DNA from: Cloacibacillus sp. An23
GTDB lineage: Bacteria > Synergistota > Synergistia > Synergistales > Synergistaceae
Length of the DNA: 64,000 nucleotides
Direction: 5' to 3'
NCBI RefSeq assembly: GCF_002159945.1
Contig: NZ_NFJQ01000011.1
Span: 62,001 to 126,000 of the forward strand
Positions 42,572 to 51,201 of this stretch are shown here, in pieces. The notes below the pieces were generated by a model that saw only the letters and a list, made by a program, of their open reading frames with translations, made no database searches and was not told the origin of the DNA. A program made the position numbers and the translations under genes. Each line of letters opens with the position of its first letter. Position 1 is the stretch's first letter.

Positions 42572-43963
42572 ATGAAATTCGTTGACTCTCTGATTATGTC
42601 CGTCAAGGCCGGACGCGGCGGCAACGGCTGTATGAGCTTCCTGCGCGAGCGCTTCAAGCCCAACGGCGGCCCGGACGGCGGCAACGGCGGACGCGGAGGC
42701 AGCGTTATATTCGAGGCGACGTCGAACCTTCAGACACTCGCCGACCTCGAATACATGCACCACATCAAGGGTGAGAACGGCGACCACGGCAAAGGCGCCG
42801 CGAGGAACGGGCGAGCCGGAGAAGACAAGATAATATACGTCCCGTGCGGAACGCTCATTTACGACGCAGAGACGGGCGAAGGCTGCGCCGACCTCGTCGA
42901 GCCCCACGACCGTTTCGTCGCCGCGCGCGGCGGCAGGGGAGGGCGCGGCAACCGTTATTTCGCAAGCTCGTCGCGGAAGGCTCCGCGCTTCTGCGAGCAA
43001 GGCGAGATGGGCGAAGAGGTCAAGCTGCGTCTCGAGCTGAGGCTTATCGCGGACGTAGGCCTCGTAGGACTGCCCAACGTAGGCAAGTCGAGCATACTCG
43101 CCGCGATATCCAACGCACAGCCGAAGATAGCCGATTATCCGTTTACGACGCTGTCTCCGAACCTAGGCGTCATCAACACTGGAGACGAGAGAATAGTTAT
43201 CGCGGACATACCGGGGCTTATCGAAGGAGCGCACGAGAACAAGGGGCTTGGACTCGAGTTCCTCCGCCACGTCGACAGAGCCAGGCTGCTGGTTCACGTG
43301 CTGAGCCTAGAAAGCGGCGACCTTGACACAATAATCGGAGATTTCGAAGTGGTGCGCGGCGAGATGAAGAAATACGACCCCGAGCTTGAAAAACGTCCGT
43401 ATTTCGTAGCCGGCAACAAGCTCGACGAAGTGCCTGAGGAGTTCATTCCCGAATTGACTAAAGGTCTTTCGGAATATTTTGAGAAAAAAGGCGTCGCCTT
43501 CATAACGCTGAGCGCCCTCACTGAAGAAGGTATTCCGGAGCTCGTAAAAAGAATCACTAAGTTCACCGCCGAGCATCCGAGACCGGAAAGCAACGTAAGG
43601 CTCTTTGCGCTGGAAGAACGAGCGCCTGAAAAACTGCCAAACCGCAAGCGCATGAAAATACAGATAATAGCGATGCACGGAGGCGGCTACCGAGTCCTTC
43701 ACTACAGGCTGGAAAAGGCCGTGGAGCGCTACGATTTCAGCCAGGAGGAGAACGTAGCACGCTTCACCAAGCTTCTGCGCCGCTATAAGGTCGAGGAACT
43801 TCTCGAGGCGGCGGGAGCCCAGCCGGGAGACCTCGTGAGCATCGGATATAAGGAATTCAACTTTTACCCCGATTACTATCCTGAGGACGAAGCCGGAAGC
43901 ACAGTTCAGGACGAGGCCTGCGACGACGGTTTCGACCCCGCTGAAGAAGACGCAGATGAATAA
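42572..43963 (+). CDS. obg: GTPase Obg (CgtA), with C-terminal OCT domain
   Basis: This 463-residue GTPase takes part in late 50S assembly and stress control. Residues 1-158 are the glycine-rich Obg fold, then a G domain with GLPNVGKSS, DIPGLIEGAH and NKLD, and a C-terminal OCT domain (about 345-425) ending in an acidic tail. The ribosome site GAGGTGAAC precedes the ATG. The rplU-rpmA-obg order is very common. It overlaps nadD by eight bases. Confidence 0.97.
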   Translation: MKFVDSLIMSVKAGRGGNGCMSFLRERFKPNGGPDGGNGGRGGSVIFEATSNLQTLADLEYMHHIKGENGDHGKGAARNGRAGEDKIIYVPCGTLIYDAETGEGCADLVEPHDRFVAARGGRGGRGNRYFASSSRKAPRFCEQGEMGEEVKLRLELRLIADVGLVGLPNVGKSSILAAISNAQPKIADYPFTTLSPNLGVINTGDERIVIADIPGLIEGAHENKGLGLEFLRHVDRARLLVHVLSLESGDLDTIIGDFEVVRGEMKKYDPELEKRPYFVAGNKLDEVPEEFIPELTKGLSEYFEKKGVAFITLSALTEEGIPELVKRITKFTAEHPRPESNVRLFALEERAPEKLPNRKRMKIQIIAMHGGGYRVLHYRLEKAVERYDFSQEENVARFTKLLRRYKVEELLEAAGAQPGDLVSIGYKEFNFYPDYYPEDEAGSTVQDEACDDGFDPAEEDADE

Positions 43964-44594
43964 TATTCCGGAAAATACAGAGGCCAGGAAAATCGGCATA
44001 ATGGGCGGCACATTCGACCCGATACACTACGGGCACCTCCTGGCGGCCGACGAGGCGCACGCGGCCTTCGGCCTGTCCGAGGTGGTGTTTATCCCGACGG
44101 GCCGCCCGCCGCACAAGGCCAATAAAAAGGTCACGTCGCCGGAGGACCGTTACCTGATGACACAGCTCGCTACAGTGAGCTGCCCTTATTTCAGCGTGTC
44201 GCGCGTCGAGATCGACAGGGAAGGCAGCAGCTATACCATCGATACGCTGCGCACGCTCAAGGCGATGCCTGAATACGCCGGGACTCAGTTCTATTTCATA
44301 ACGGGGCTGGACGCGGTGCTCGACATCGTGTCGTGGAAAAACCCTGAAGAAATAATGGCGATGTGCAAATTCGTCGCCGTAAGCCGCTACGGATACACAC
44401 ATAAGAGAATGGAAGAGATACCGCCGGAGCTCAGAGAAAAGATAATACCTCTCGAGATACCGCTGCTCGCCATTTCGAGCACGGAGCTTAGGGAGCGCGT
44501 GCGGCGCAGCAGGAGCATACGCTTCATGGTGCCGCAGCCGGTGGAGCAGTTCATAAGAAAAAAATCACTCTATCGGGATAATACGGGGGAATAG
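43956..44594 (+). CDS. nadD: Nicotinate-nucleotide adenylyltransferase NadD
   Basis: This 212-residue enzyme makes deamido-NAD from nicotinate mononucleotide and ATP. It has the nucleotidyltransferase motif GGTFDPIHYGHL and the C-terminal ISSTELR motif. It overlaps obg and is followed after three bases by the LCP gene, as in the common obg-nadD-(lytR)-rsfS arrangement. Confidence 0.95.
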   Translation: MNNIPENTEARKIGIMGGTFDPIHYGHLLAADEAHAAFGLSEVVFIPTGRPPHKANKKVTSPEDRYLMTQLATVSCPYFSVSRVEIDREGSSYTIDTLRTLKAMPEYAGTQFYFITGLDAVLDIVSWKNPEEIMAMCKFVAVSRYGYTHKRMEEIPPELREKIIPLEIPLLAISSTELRERVRRSRSIRFMVPQPVEQFIRKKSLYRDNTGE

Positions 44595-44597
44595 GTT

Positions 44598-45974
44598 TTG
44601 AGGCGTTCTGCGGCAAAAACTGTAATACTGGCCATCCTGCTCGGAGCCGTCGCGCTCGCGGCGGGAGTCGGCGCGCGCCTTTACACGGCGTGGAATTCAA
44701 AGGGAGAGACGCTGATCGACGAAGCGAAGAAATCGGCGGAGAACAGCGCGTCCTACGACGCCCTCGAAACACAGGGCAAATTCAACATACTGCTGATGGG
44801 CGAGGACAACGTGGAGGGCTCAAGGCGGTCCGACACAATACTTTTCATAACCGTCGATATAGACGACAAAGACATTCGCATCCTCTCGCTCCCGCGAGAC
44901 ACACGCGTCATGATACCGGGCCACGGCACGCAGAAGCTCAACCACGCCTTCGCCTACGGCGGGCAGGACTTGATGCGCGCGACAGTGTCCAACTATCTCG
45001 GAGAGCCTATACTTTACTACGTAATAGTGGACTACGACAGCTTCCCGGCTTTCGTCGATATGCTCGGCGGGGTAGAGGTAGACGTTCCGAAACGCATGCG
45101 CTACGTAGACAGGGCCGGTAAACTCGATATAAATATACAGCCCGGGCTCCAGACGCTCAACGGAGAAACTGCCCTGCAATTCGTGCGGTTCAGAAAAGAC
45201 GCGCTCGGCGACATCGGACGCATACAACGCCAGCAGCAGTTCCTCAAGGCGATGCTTAAAAAGGCTTACGACCCGCGTGTAATAATTAGGCTTCCCGAGC
45301 TCGCGGCGCAGGCGATGAAAATATTCAGGACCGACATGACGACGTCTTTCGCTCTCCAGCTCGCCGGCTTCATTCAGAACGAGGTCGGGCGGGACAAGAT
45401 GCTCTTCTCGACGCTGCGCGGAACTCCCGCCACCATAGACGGACTCAGCTACTGGATAGGCGACGTGCGCGACGCGAAGCGCTTCCTTAACGCGCCGCTG
45501 GCAGAGCTGACGGGCGAACAGACCGAAGCCGAGTCAGGCGACCGCGTTCCGGCTGAAGAGAGCGAATCCGCTCAGACCGCCGGCGGAGCGAAAGCGGCGG
45601 AGAATATGATGACAGCCGAGCAGCTCGCCGAGATAGTCAAGTCTATGCCGGAATCCGTAGCGGTGCTAAACGGGACCGGCAAGAGCGGGGTGGCGGGCGA
45701 GCTCTCTACGCGTCTGCAAAAAATAGGCGTGGACGTAGTGCATACAGGAAACGCCAAACATTTCGACTACCGGTACAGCAACATAGTCTATCCGTCGGAC
45801 GCGCCGGAAAGCGTCAAAGAGACGGCGAAGCTCATGGGCAGGCTGCTTGAGATACCGAGCGGCCTAGTGAGGCCCGGACAGCAGGCTTTCTATGCCTCTC
45901 TTATAGCTGGACACGATTACGGCCGCATAGTAAAACTACTTGACGAGCTGGTAAAAATCAGCGGCGGGCAATAA
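44598..45974 (+). CDS. LytR-CpsA-Psr (LCP) family protein with LytR C-terminal domain
   Basis: This 458-residue membrane-anchored protein has one N-terminal membrane segment (about 8-26), an LCP domain (about 60-270) with SDTILF, SLPRDTRVMIPG and FVRFRKDALGDIGRIQRQQ, and a LytR_C domain (about 350-440, starting VAVLNGTGKSG). LCP enzymes transfer undecaprenyl-linked glycopolymers to peptidoglycan. The polymer is unknown here. The start is TTG at 44598 after GGGGGAA. Confidence 0.92.
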   Translation: MRRSAAKTVILAILLGAVALAAGVGARLYTAWNSKGETLIDEAKKSAENSASYDALETQGKFNILLMGEDNVEGSRRSDTILFITVDIDDKDIRILSLPRDTRVMIPGHGTQKLNHAFAYGGQDLMRATVSNYLGEPILYYVIVDYDSFPAFVDMLGGVEVDVPKRMRYVDRAGKLDINIQPGLQTLNGETALQFVRFRKDALGDIGRIQRQQQFLKAMLKKAYDPRVIIRLPELAAQAMKIFRTDMTTSFALQLAGFIQNEVGRDKMLFSTLRGTPATIDGLSYWIGDVRDAKRFLNAPLAELTGEQTEAESGDRVPAEESESAQTAGGAKAAENMMTAEQLAEIVKSMPESVAVLNGTGKSGVAGELSTRLQKIGVDVVHTGNAKHFDYRYSNIVYPSDAPESVKETAKLMGRLLEIPSGLVRPGQQAFYASLIAGHDYGRIVKLLDELVKISGGQ

Positions 45975-46011
45975 TTCAATGGAACGACAGAAAAAGGAGA
46001 TGAAGCCAGCT

Positions 46012-46374
46012 ATGGCGGAGACGAAAAATTTTTGCGCACCATATATGCAGCTTATAAAAGCGCTGACCGACAAGCACGCGCTTGAAGTCACGGCGCACGA
46101 CCTGAGCGAGGTCTCAGGCTTCGCGGATATATTCATCGTCGCGATAGCGCGTTCCGAACTTCACGGAAGGACGCTGAAGGACACGGCGATGGAGGCTCTG
46201 GACGAGATGGGGCTTTCGTACAGAGTGGAAGGGGAGAGCAGCACGAAATGGACGCTGCTTGACGCCGGCGCACTGATCGTGAACATACTGAGCCGCGAAG
46301 GGCGCGACTTTTACAGGCTCGATTCTCTTTGGGGCGACGCGCCGACCGAAAGATTCTTCGACGAGGACGAATAA
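46012..46374 (+). CDS. rsfS: Ribosomal silencing factor RsfS
   Basis: This protein (about 120 residues) binds L14 and blocks subunit joining when nutrients are short. It has DIFIVAIARSELHGRTLKD, the EG-SS-KW-LLDAG signature and the late FYRLDSLWGDA motif. The start is ambiguous: ATG at 46012 has AAGGAG 12 bases upstream, while ATGs at 46000 and 45979 are also in frame. It ends two bases before the next gene, in the usual nadD neighbourhood. Confidence 0.93.
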   Translation: MAETKNFCAPYMQLIKALTDKHALEVTAHDLSEVSGFADIFIVAIARSELHGRTLKDTAMEALDEMGLSYRVEGESSTKWTLLDAGALIVNILSREGRDFYRLDSLWGDAPTERFFDEDE

Positions 46375-46376
46375 TC

Positions 46377-46754
46377 ATGGACTGCATATTCTGCAAATTA
46401 AAAGACTTAAAGGACCACGTGCTGGAAAACGAACTCGCGTACGCCGTGTTCGACGTTATGCCGGTCAATCCAGGGCACATGCTCATCATACCGAAGCGGC
46501 ATGTTCAGAACTACTTCGACATAACGCCGGAAGAAGAACTCGCGATGCACGACCTGCTTCACAAGGGCAAGAAGCTGCTTGACAAGAAATATTCTCCGGA
46601 CGGATACAACTTCGGCGTAAACTGCAACGAATGCGCTGGGCAGTCAGTCATGCACGTCCACATGCATCTAATTCCGCGCTACAAGGGCGACACGAAATCG
46701 CCTCTCGGCGGAGTGCGCGGCGTAATCCCGGAAAAAATGCCCCACATCGAATAG
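46377..46754 (+). CDS. HIT-family nucleotide hydrolase/transferase
   Basis: This 125-residue protein belongs to the histidine-triad family. The triad is HVHMH in QSVMHVHMHLIPR, and the N-terminal CIFCK with later cysteines may bind zinc. Most relatives hydrolyse AMP-linked or dinucleoside substrates; the exact one cannot be read from sequence. It begins two bases after rsfS and seems to be the last gene of the obg operon. Confidence 0.9.
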   Translation: MDCIFCKLKDLKDHVLENELAYAVFDVMPVNPGHMLIIPKRHVQNYFDITPEEELAMHDLLHKGKKLLDKKYSPDGYNFGVNCNECAGQSVMHVHMHLIPRYKGDTKSPLGGVRGVIPEKMPHIE

Positions 46755-46788
46755 AAAAATACCTAACGTTATCAGAATTATCGGACAT

Positions 46789-46822
46789 GATAAATCCGGC
46801 GATAAATTTCGCCGGATTTATC
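46789..46822. repeat. Perfect 14-base inverted repeat
   Basis: GATAAATCCGGCGA (46789-46802) and TCGCCGGATTTATC (46809-46822) pair fully around the loop TAAATT. No T-run follows on either strand, so it is not a standard intrinsic terminator. It lies between the HIT gene and the kinase pseudogene. Confidence 0.6.
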
Positions 46823-46852
46823 GTAAGAACAAAATGAAAAGCGGTGAAATGT

Positions 46853-47454
46853 ATGAACGACGGACGCATCGTCATCATCACGGGAGCGCCGGGGACGGGA
46901 AAAACAACGGTGGATTCGATCGTTGCTGATGAATCGGAGCTCGCAGAATCTATATGATGTATGCACAGCGACGATTTCTACCACTACATGCGCAAGGGGG
47001 CTGTACCGCGCACTTACCGGAATCCAACGGACAGAACCTTGTGGTAACGGAGGCTCTTTTAGAATCTGCGAAACGCTTCGCGCGCGGAGGATATGACGTA
47101 ATAGTGGATGGTATAATCGGACCGTGGTTTTCAGCCCCGTGGACACAGGCCGACGCACTCGGATACGAAGTACACTACGTCGTGCTGATGGCCGGCAGGA
47201 TAGAAACTATGAAGCGCGCCGTCGGCCGTTCCAAACTGAATAAAAAGACCAATGCCGAGCTTGTGGAAATAATGTGGAAACAGTTCTGCCGTCTGGGAGA
47301 TTATGAGAGATTCGTAATCGACACGACAAATCGTTCCATAGACGAGACCGTTTCATTAATCAAAGAAAGAATAGATAAAAAGACGCATCTGCAAAAGCTG
47401 GAAAAGCTTGCGGCGTTTCTCAACGGCGCTGGCATCATGACGGCGCTGACTTGA
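46853..47454 (+). pseudogene. Decayed P-loop kinase (AAA_33/KTI12-like)
   Basis: The frame opens at ATG 46853 with a good P-loop (GAPGTGKTT) but meets TGA at 46955-46957. The same frame then goes on with a family-like HSDDFYHYMRKGAVP stretch up to about 47010. After that, the homologous sequence (HLPESNGQN onward, then GGYDVIVDGIIGPW) continues in the next frame to 47454. A single-base deletion near 47009-47015 would explain the shift. Two separate lesions make a broken gene likely, although a sequencing error could account for either. The intact product would be about 200 residues, a small-molecule kinase of unknown substrate. Confidence 0.72.
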
Positions 47455-47802
47455 CGACATCGTTTTTGAAAGCTGGCGTAAATTCTGTTAATGTGCGGAA
47501 ACAGCGCTGTATTCTGCTATTACGGCGGCCCGGCCAGAAAGGTGCGCGGACACATGGGCTATAAAGACAGGGACCTAAGCTCCGGAAAACCTCTTTTGAA
47601 ACAACCAATTCTTTTAAGCGCAGGCAAATGGGGAGCGCGTTATAATAATGTCCTATAATTTATGTTATGTTACACAGAACCCCTTTCGGTATTTCCGAGA
47701 GGGGTTCTGTGTTGATTATTACAGTATTTTAAAGTAAAGTATTGTATTTTATGATTTTGAAGTCATATAATATTACACATGTTATGTTTTTATCTCGCGC
47801 CG
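47455..47802. other. Intergenic region between pseudogene and tpiA, with long hairpin
   Basis: These 348 bases separate convergent genes. The main feature is an 18-base-pair stem (47672-47689 with 47695-47712, one G-T pair, loop TATTT). It contains ACACAGAACCCC and its complement. There is no clear T-run on either side, but its position fits a bidirectional transcription end. A 55-codon frame (47491-47658) is present; it has no ribosome site or family and I do not call it a gene. Confidence 0.55.
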
Positions 47803-48588
47803 TTATAAAGCGTTCTTTATGATCTGCATGAAGCTGTCCGCCTTTAGCGACGCGCCGCCTACCAGAACTCCGTCGATGTCTGGCTGCGAGATTATGCCTC
47901 TCGTGTTGTCTGCTTTGACGCTGCCTCCGTAGAGGATTATCAGCTCATCTGCAGTATTCTCGCAGAAGCTCTCCTTAGCCAGTCTGCGTATAAAGCCGCA
48001 TACTTCTTCGGCGTCTGCGTCGCTCGCCGTCTTTCCTGTGCCGATCGCCCACACAGGCTCGTAAGCTATTATCATTTTGCGTGCGAGCGTATCCCCGTCT
48101 ATTCCCTTGAGCCCTTCGGCGAACTGTTTCTTTATAACGTTGAAGGCCTTGCCGCCCTCTCGCTCCTCAAGCGTCTCTCCTACGCAGAGCACTGCGACTA
48201 GGCCGCATTCTATTGCCGCGTGTACCTTTTTATTGAGTTCTTCGTCGGTCTCTCGGAATATATGGCGCCTCTCGCTGTGTCCTATGAGCACGTGCGTAGC
48301 GCCTATCTCGGTTATCATAGGGCCGGAGGTTTCGCCGGTGAAGGCCCCGCTCTTTTCCCAGTGCATATTTTCTGCGCCTATTATTACGGGCGTTCCCTTG
48401 GCGGCGTTTACCGCCGTAAGGAGGGACACGGCAGGGACGAACAGAGCTATTTCTTCCGTTCCTTTTGCGGCGGCTTCCAGAACGTCGCCGGCCTCCTTCA
48501 GCTCGGCTGTGAATTTATTAAAAAATTCACTTGTCGCCGCCGGGCCGTGGTTCATCTTCCAGTTTCCGGCTATAAATTTCCTGCGCAT
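47803..48588 (-). CDS. tpiA: Triosephosphate isomerase
   Basis: This 261-residue glycolytic enzyme interconverts dihydroxyacetone phosphate and glyceraldehyde-3-phosphate. It has the start KFIAGNWKMN with the catalytic Lys, GHSERRH with the catalytic His, AYEPVWAIGTGK with the catalytic Glu and loop 6, and YGGSVKADN. The ATG at 48588 is chosen because GGAGG lies eight bases upstream; an ATG five codons earlier overlaps that site. It is separated from pgk by a terminator. Confidence 0.97.
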   Translation of the reverse strand: MRRKFIAGNWKMNHGPAATSEFFNKFTAELKEAGDVLEAAAKGTEEIALFVPAVSLLTAVNAAKGTPVIIGAENMHWEKSGAFTGETSGPMITEIGATHVLIGHSERRHIFRETDEELNKKVHAAIECGLVAVLCVGETLEEREGGKAFNVIKKQFAEGLKGIDGDTLARKMIIAYEPVWAIGTGKTASDADAEEVCGFIRRLAKESFCENTADELIILYGGSVKADNTRGIISQPDIDGVLVGGASLKADSFMQIIKNAL

Positions 48589-48671
48589 CTGAAATTCCTC
48601 CATTTAATCCAGTCAACATATTTACTGTCAGAAAAATGTTCCCGCTGCACTAAGTCTCTGGCGCGGAAAAG

Positions 48672-48716
48672 GAGACCTGTCCCACTGCCCTTTCCAGACC
48701 ATGAATTTCAGGTCTC
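48672..48716. repeat. Short inverted repeat between pgk and tpiA
   Basis: GAGACCTG (48672-48679) and CAGGTCTC (48709-48716) are perfect complements 29 bases apart. The 250-base interval between pgk and tpiA must also hold the tpiA promoter, but I could not identify it. Confidence 0.35.
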
Positions 48717-48788
48717 GTCTTTCTGCGCTCCGCAGCCGCTGCGTAATGTGTAACATTGTGCTTGTCATATAATTTTAATAACGTTAAA

Positions 48789-48827
48789 TATAAAATAAAC
48801 GCCCCCACTTGTGATGAAGGCGTTTAT
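48789..48827 (-). terminator. Terminator after pgk (minus strand)
   Basis: ATAAACGCC (48795-48803) pairs with GGCGTTTAT (48819-48827). Read on the minus strand the stem is followed by TTTATATTT. It lies just past the pgk stop. Confidence 0.7.
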
Positions 48828-48838
48828 GTTTGTTTACT

Positions 48839-50029
48839 TTACCCGATGACGTAAGGCTCGATACCGGGCAGGCTCTTACCCTCGAAGAATTCAAGACTTG
48901 CTCCCCCGCCAGTCGATACGTGGGAGACTTTGTCTTCCATTTTAAACAGGGCTATCGCCGCGGCGGAGTCTCCGCCTCCGACCACTGTAAGCGCGCCCTT
49001 CGCCGTCGCATCGGCAAGCGCTTTCGCAACCGCTTCTGTGCCCTTCGCGAACGCCGGCATCTCAAAGACGCCCATCGGGCCGTTCCACAGGACCGTTTTT
49101 GCTGAGAGTATCTCCTTCGTGAAGATTTCAGCCGTCTGCGGGCCGATGTCGAGCCCCATCTGGTCCTGCGGAATCGCGTCCGCCGGTACTACATTCGACG
49201 GGGCGTCAGCCTTGAATTCCGGGGCGACCACGGCGTCGGCCGGAAGTACGATTTTCACCCCTAGCGTCTTCGCTTCTTCAAGCATTTTGCCCGCGAAGTC
49301 GAGCTTCTCCGTTTCGCAGAGCGATTTGCCTATCTCGAGTCCCTGCGCTTTTAGGAAGGTGAAGGCCATTCCGCCGCCTATCAGTATAGTGTCTGCTTTT
49401 TTGAGCATATTCTCGACGACGGCTATTTTATCTGAAACTTTCGCGCCGCCGAGGATCAGTACGAACGGTTTTTTCGGGTTGTCGCGCGCCGCAGAAAGCA
49501 TCGTTATTTCCCGCTCGATAAGCTTTCCGCAGAACGACGGTATCAGCTCCGCCGCCGCGCGCGTCGAAGCGTGCGCCCTGTGCGCGGCGCTGAATGCGTC
49601 CATTACAAAAACGTCGAAGTCCTTCACGAGCTTCTTCGCGAAATCAGTGTCGTTCTTTTCCTCTTCAGGATGAAAGCGGACGTTTTCGAGCAGAAGCACT
49701 TCCCCGTCCTTCCATTCGGCTACGGCTTCGTCAACTTTCTCGCCGATGCAGTCCGGTACGAAACGCACAGTCCAGCCCGTCAGTTTCGCAAGTTCCTCGC
49801 CGACCGGCTCTAGGGTATATTTGAGGTTGACCGTTCCCTTGGGACGTCCGAGGTGCGAGACGAGCGCAATCTTCGCACCTGCTTCGCGCAGCGCCGTCAG
49901 AGTCGGAAGATGAGCCTTTATGCGCGTGTCGTCGCTGACTTTGCCGCCGGCCAGGGGGACGTTGAAGTCCACCCTGACCAGAACCTTTTTACCCGCAACG
50001 TCCGAGGGAGAAAAGGTCTTCAGGCGCAT
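48839..50029 (-). CDS. pgk: Phosphoglycerate kinase
   Basis: This 396-residue glycolytic kinase makes ATP from 1,3-bisphosphoglycerate. It shows VRVDFNVPL, SHLGRPKG, LLLENVRFH, LGGAKVSDKI, WNGPMGVFE and the C-terminal GGGDSAAA nucleotide loop. Length is normal. It starts three bases after the gap stop and is cotranscribed with it. Confidence 0.97.
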   Translation of the reverse strand: MRLKTFSPSDVAGKKVLVRVDFNVPLAGGKVSDDTRIKAHLPTLTALREAGAKIALVSHLGRPKGTVNLKYTLEPVGEELAKLTGWTVRFVPDCIGEKVDEAVAEWKDGEVLLLENVRFHPEEEKNDTDFAKKLVKDFDVFVMDAFSAAHRAHASTRAAAELIPSFCGKLIEREITMLSAARDNPKKPFVLILGGAKVSDKIAVVENMLKKADTILIGGGMAFTFLKAQGLEIGKSLCETEKLDFAGKMLEEAKTLGVKIVLPADAVVAPEFKADAPSNVVPADAIPQDQMGLDIGPQTAEIFTKEILSAKTVLWNGPMGVFEMPAFAKGTEAVAKALADATAKGALTVVGGGDSAAAIALFKMEDKVSHVSTGGGASLEFFEGKSLPGIEPYVIG

Positions 50030-50032
50030 GGG

Positions 50033-51052
50033 TTACAGTCCTTTTTTGAGGATGTAGTTCGCGAGGTCTATTACCCTGTTGCTGTATCCGCACTCGTTGT
50101 CGTACCACGAGAGCAGCTTTATCATCCTGTCTCCCATAGCCATGGTGTGGCGCGGCGCGAATATCGACGAGTGGGTGTCGCCTACGAAGTCCATAGACAC
50201 GAGGTCTTCTGGCTCGTACTCGAGAATCCCCTTGAGGTACGTTTCCGCGGCTTCCTTCATCGCGGCGTTCACGTCGTCTGCGGTGGCCGGCTTCTCAAGC
50301 ATTACTGTGAGGTCTACGACCGAAACGTCGGGCGTCGGAACGCGGAGCGCGAAGCCGTTGAGTCTGCCCTTGAGCTCGGGGATGACTTCGGAAATAGCCT
50401 TGGCGGCGCCGGTGCTCGTCGGGATGATTGAGAGGGCCGCCGCTCTTCCGCGCGAGAGGTTCTTGTGCGGGAAGTCGAGCGTCTTCTGGTCGTTGGTATA
50501 GGCGTGGACTGTGTTCATAAGTCCTTCTTTGATTCCGAACTTGTCCTGCAGGACCTTGCAGACCGGCGCGAGGCAGTTCGTAGTGCACGAGGCGTTGGAG
50601 ATTATGTTGTGCTTCGCGGGGTCGTAAATCTCTTCGTTGACGCCCATGACTATCGTCGCGTCGTGGTTCTTCGCGGGAGCGGAGATTATGACCTTTTTCG
50701 CTCCGGCGGCGATGTGTGCCGAAGCCTGGTTCGCGTCGGTGTAGCGTCCGGTCGATTCGATAACGAGATCCACCCCCATTTCCTTCCACGGGAGTTTCGA
50801 GGGATCGGGCTCAGCGAGCGCCTTGATACGGTGACCGTTTACTACAATGTAATCGCCGTCGACAGTCACTTCGCCCGGGAAACGGCGGAATACCGAGTCG
50901 TATTTAAGCAGATACGCGAGCGTAGAAGGCGGAGTAAGGTCGTTGACCGCGACTATCTCAAATTCGTTTTCCTTCCCGTTCGTGAAGAAAGCGCGTAGCG
51001 AGAGGCGTCCGATACGTCCAAAACCGTTGATTGCAACCTTATACTTGGCCAT
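50033..51052 (-). CDS. gap: Glyceraldehyde-3-phosphate dehydrogenase (NAD-type)
   Basis: This 339-residue enzyme oxidises glyceraldehyde-3-phosphate to 1,3-bisphosphoglycerate. It has the NAD loop [10 protein letters not shown], the catalytic Cys in [12 protein letters not shown], the HAYTNDQ motif with the catalytic His nearby, and [11 protein letters not shown] at the C-terminus. AAGGAGGG precedes the ATG. It leads the gap-pgk pair. Confidence 0.98.
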   Translation of the reverse strand: MAKYKVAINGFGRIGRLSLRAFFTNGKENEFEIVAVNDLTPPSTLAYLLKYDSVFRRFPGEVTVDGDYIVVNGHRIKALAEPDPSKLPWKEMGVDLVIESTGRYTDANQASAHIAAGAKKVIISAPAKNHDATIVMGVNEEIYDPAKHNIISNASCTTNCLAPVCKVLQDKFGIKEGLMNTVHAYTNDQKTLDFPHKNLSRGRAAALSIIPTSTGAAKAISEVIPELKGRLNGFALRVPTPDVSVVDLTVMLEKPATADDVNAAMKEAAETYLKGILEYEPEDLVSMDFVGDTHSSIFAPRHTMAMGDRMIKLLSWYDNECGYSNRVIDLANYILKKGL

Positions 51053-51090
51053 AACAAAATACCCTCCTTATAGGTATATCTTCGTTATAT

Positions 51091-51161
51091 TCACCGGGGA
51101 GGGACAAAAACGCTTTTATCCCTCCCTCGGTGATTTTGACGCTTTTTTCGCTGTCGGTCAA
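51091..51161 (-). promoter_or_regulatory. gap-pgk promoter and 5' hairpin
   Basis: On the minus strand TTGACC (51156-51161) and CAAAAT (51133-51138) are 17 bases apart and form a plausible promoter. The arms TCACCGGGGAGGGA (51091-51104) and TCCCTCCCTCGGTGA (51119-51133) form a long stem. If transcription starts near 51126, most of this stem would be at the very 5' end of the mRNA. It might alternatively help end transcripts from the upstream debranching gene. Confidence 0.5.
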
Positions 51162-51201
51162 ACCGCCGGAAGTGGTGTGAAGCCGAAGTTTTTCTTAAGC
51201 T

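Noticed and set aside
46955-46957. Possible selenocysteine codon in the kinase gene
   Set aside because: The TGA is followed by a second lesion (frameshift near 47010), no Cys or Sec is expected at this place in the family, and I see no clear hairpin of SECIS type right after it.
47491-47658. 55-codon open frame in the pseudogene-tpiA gap
   Set aside because: There is no ribosome site, no recognisable domain, and the frame is short enough to arise by chance.
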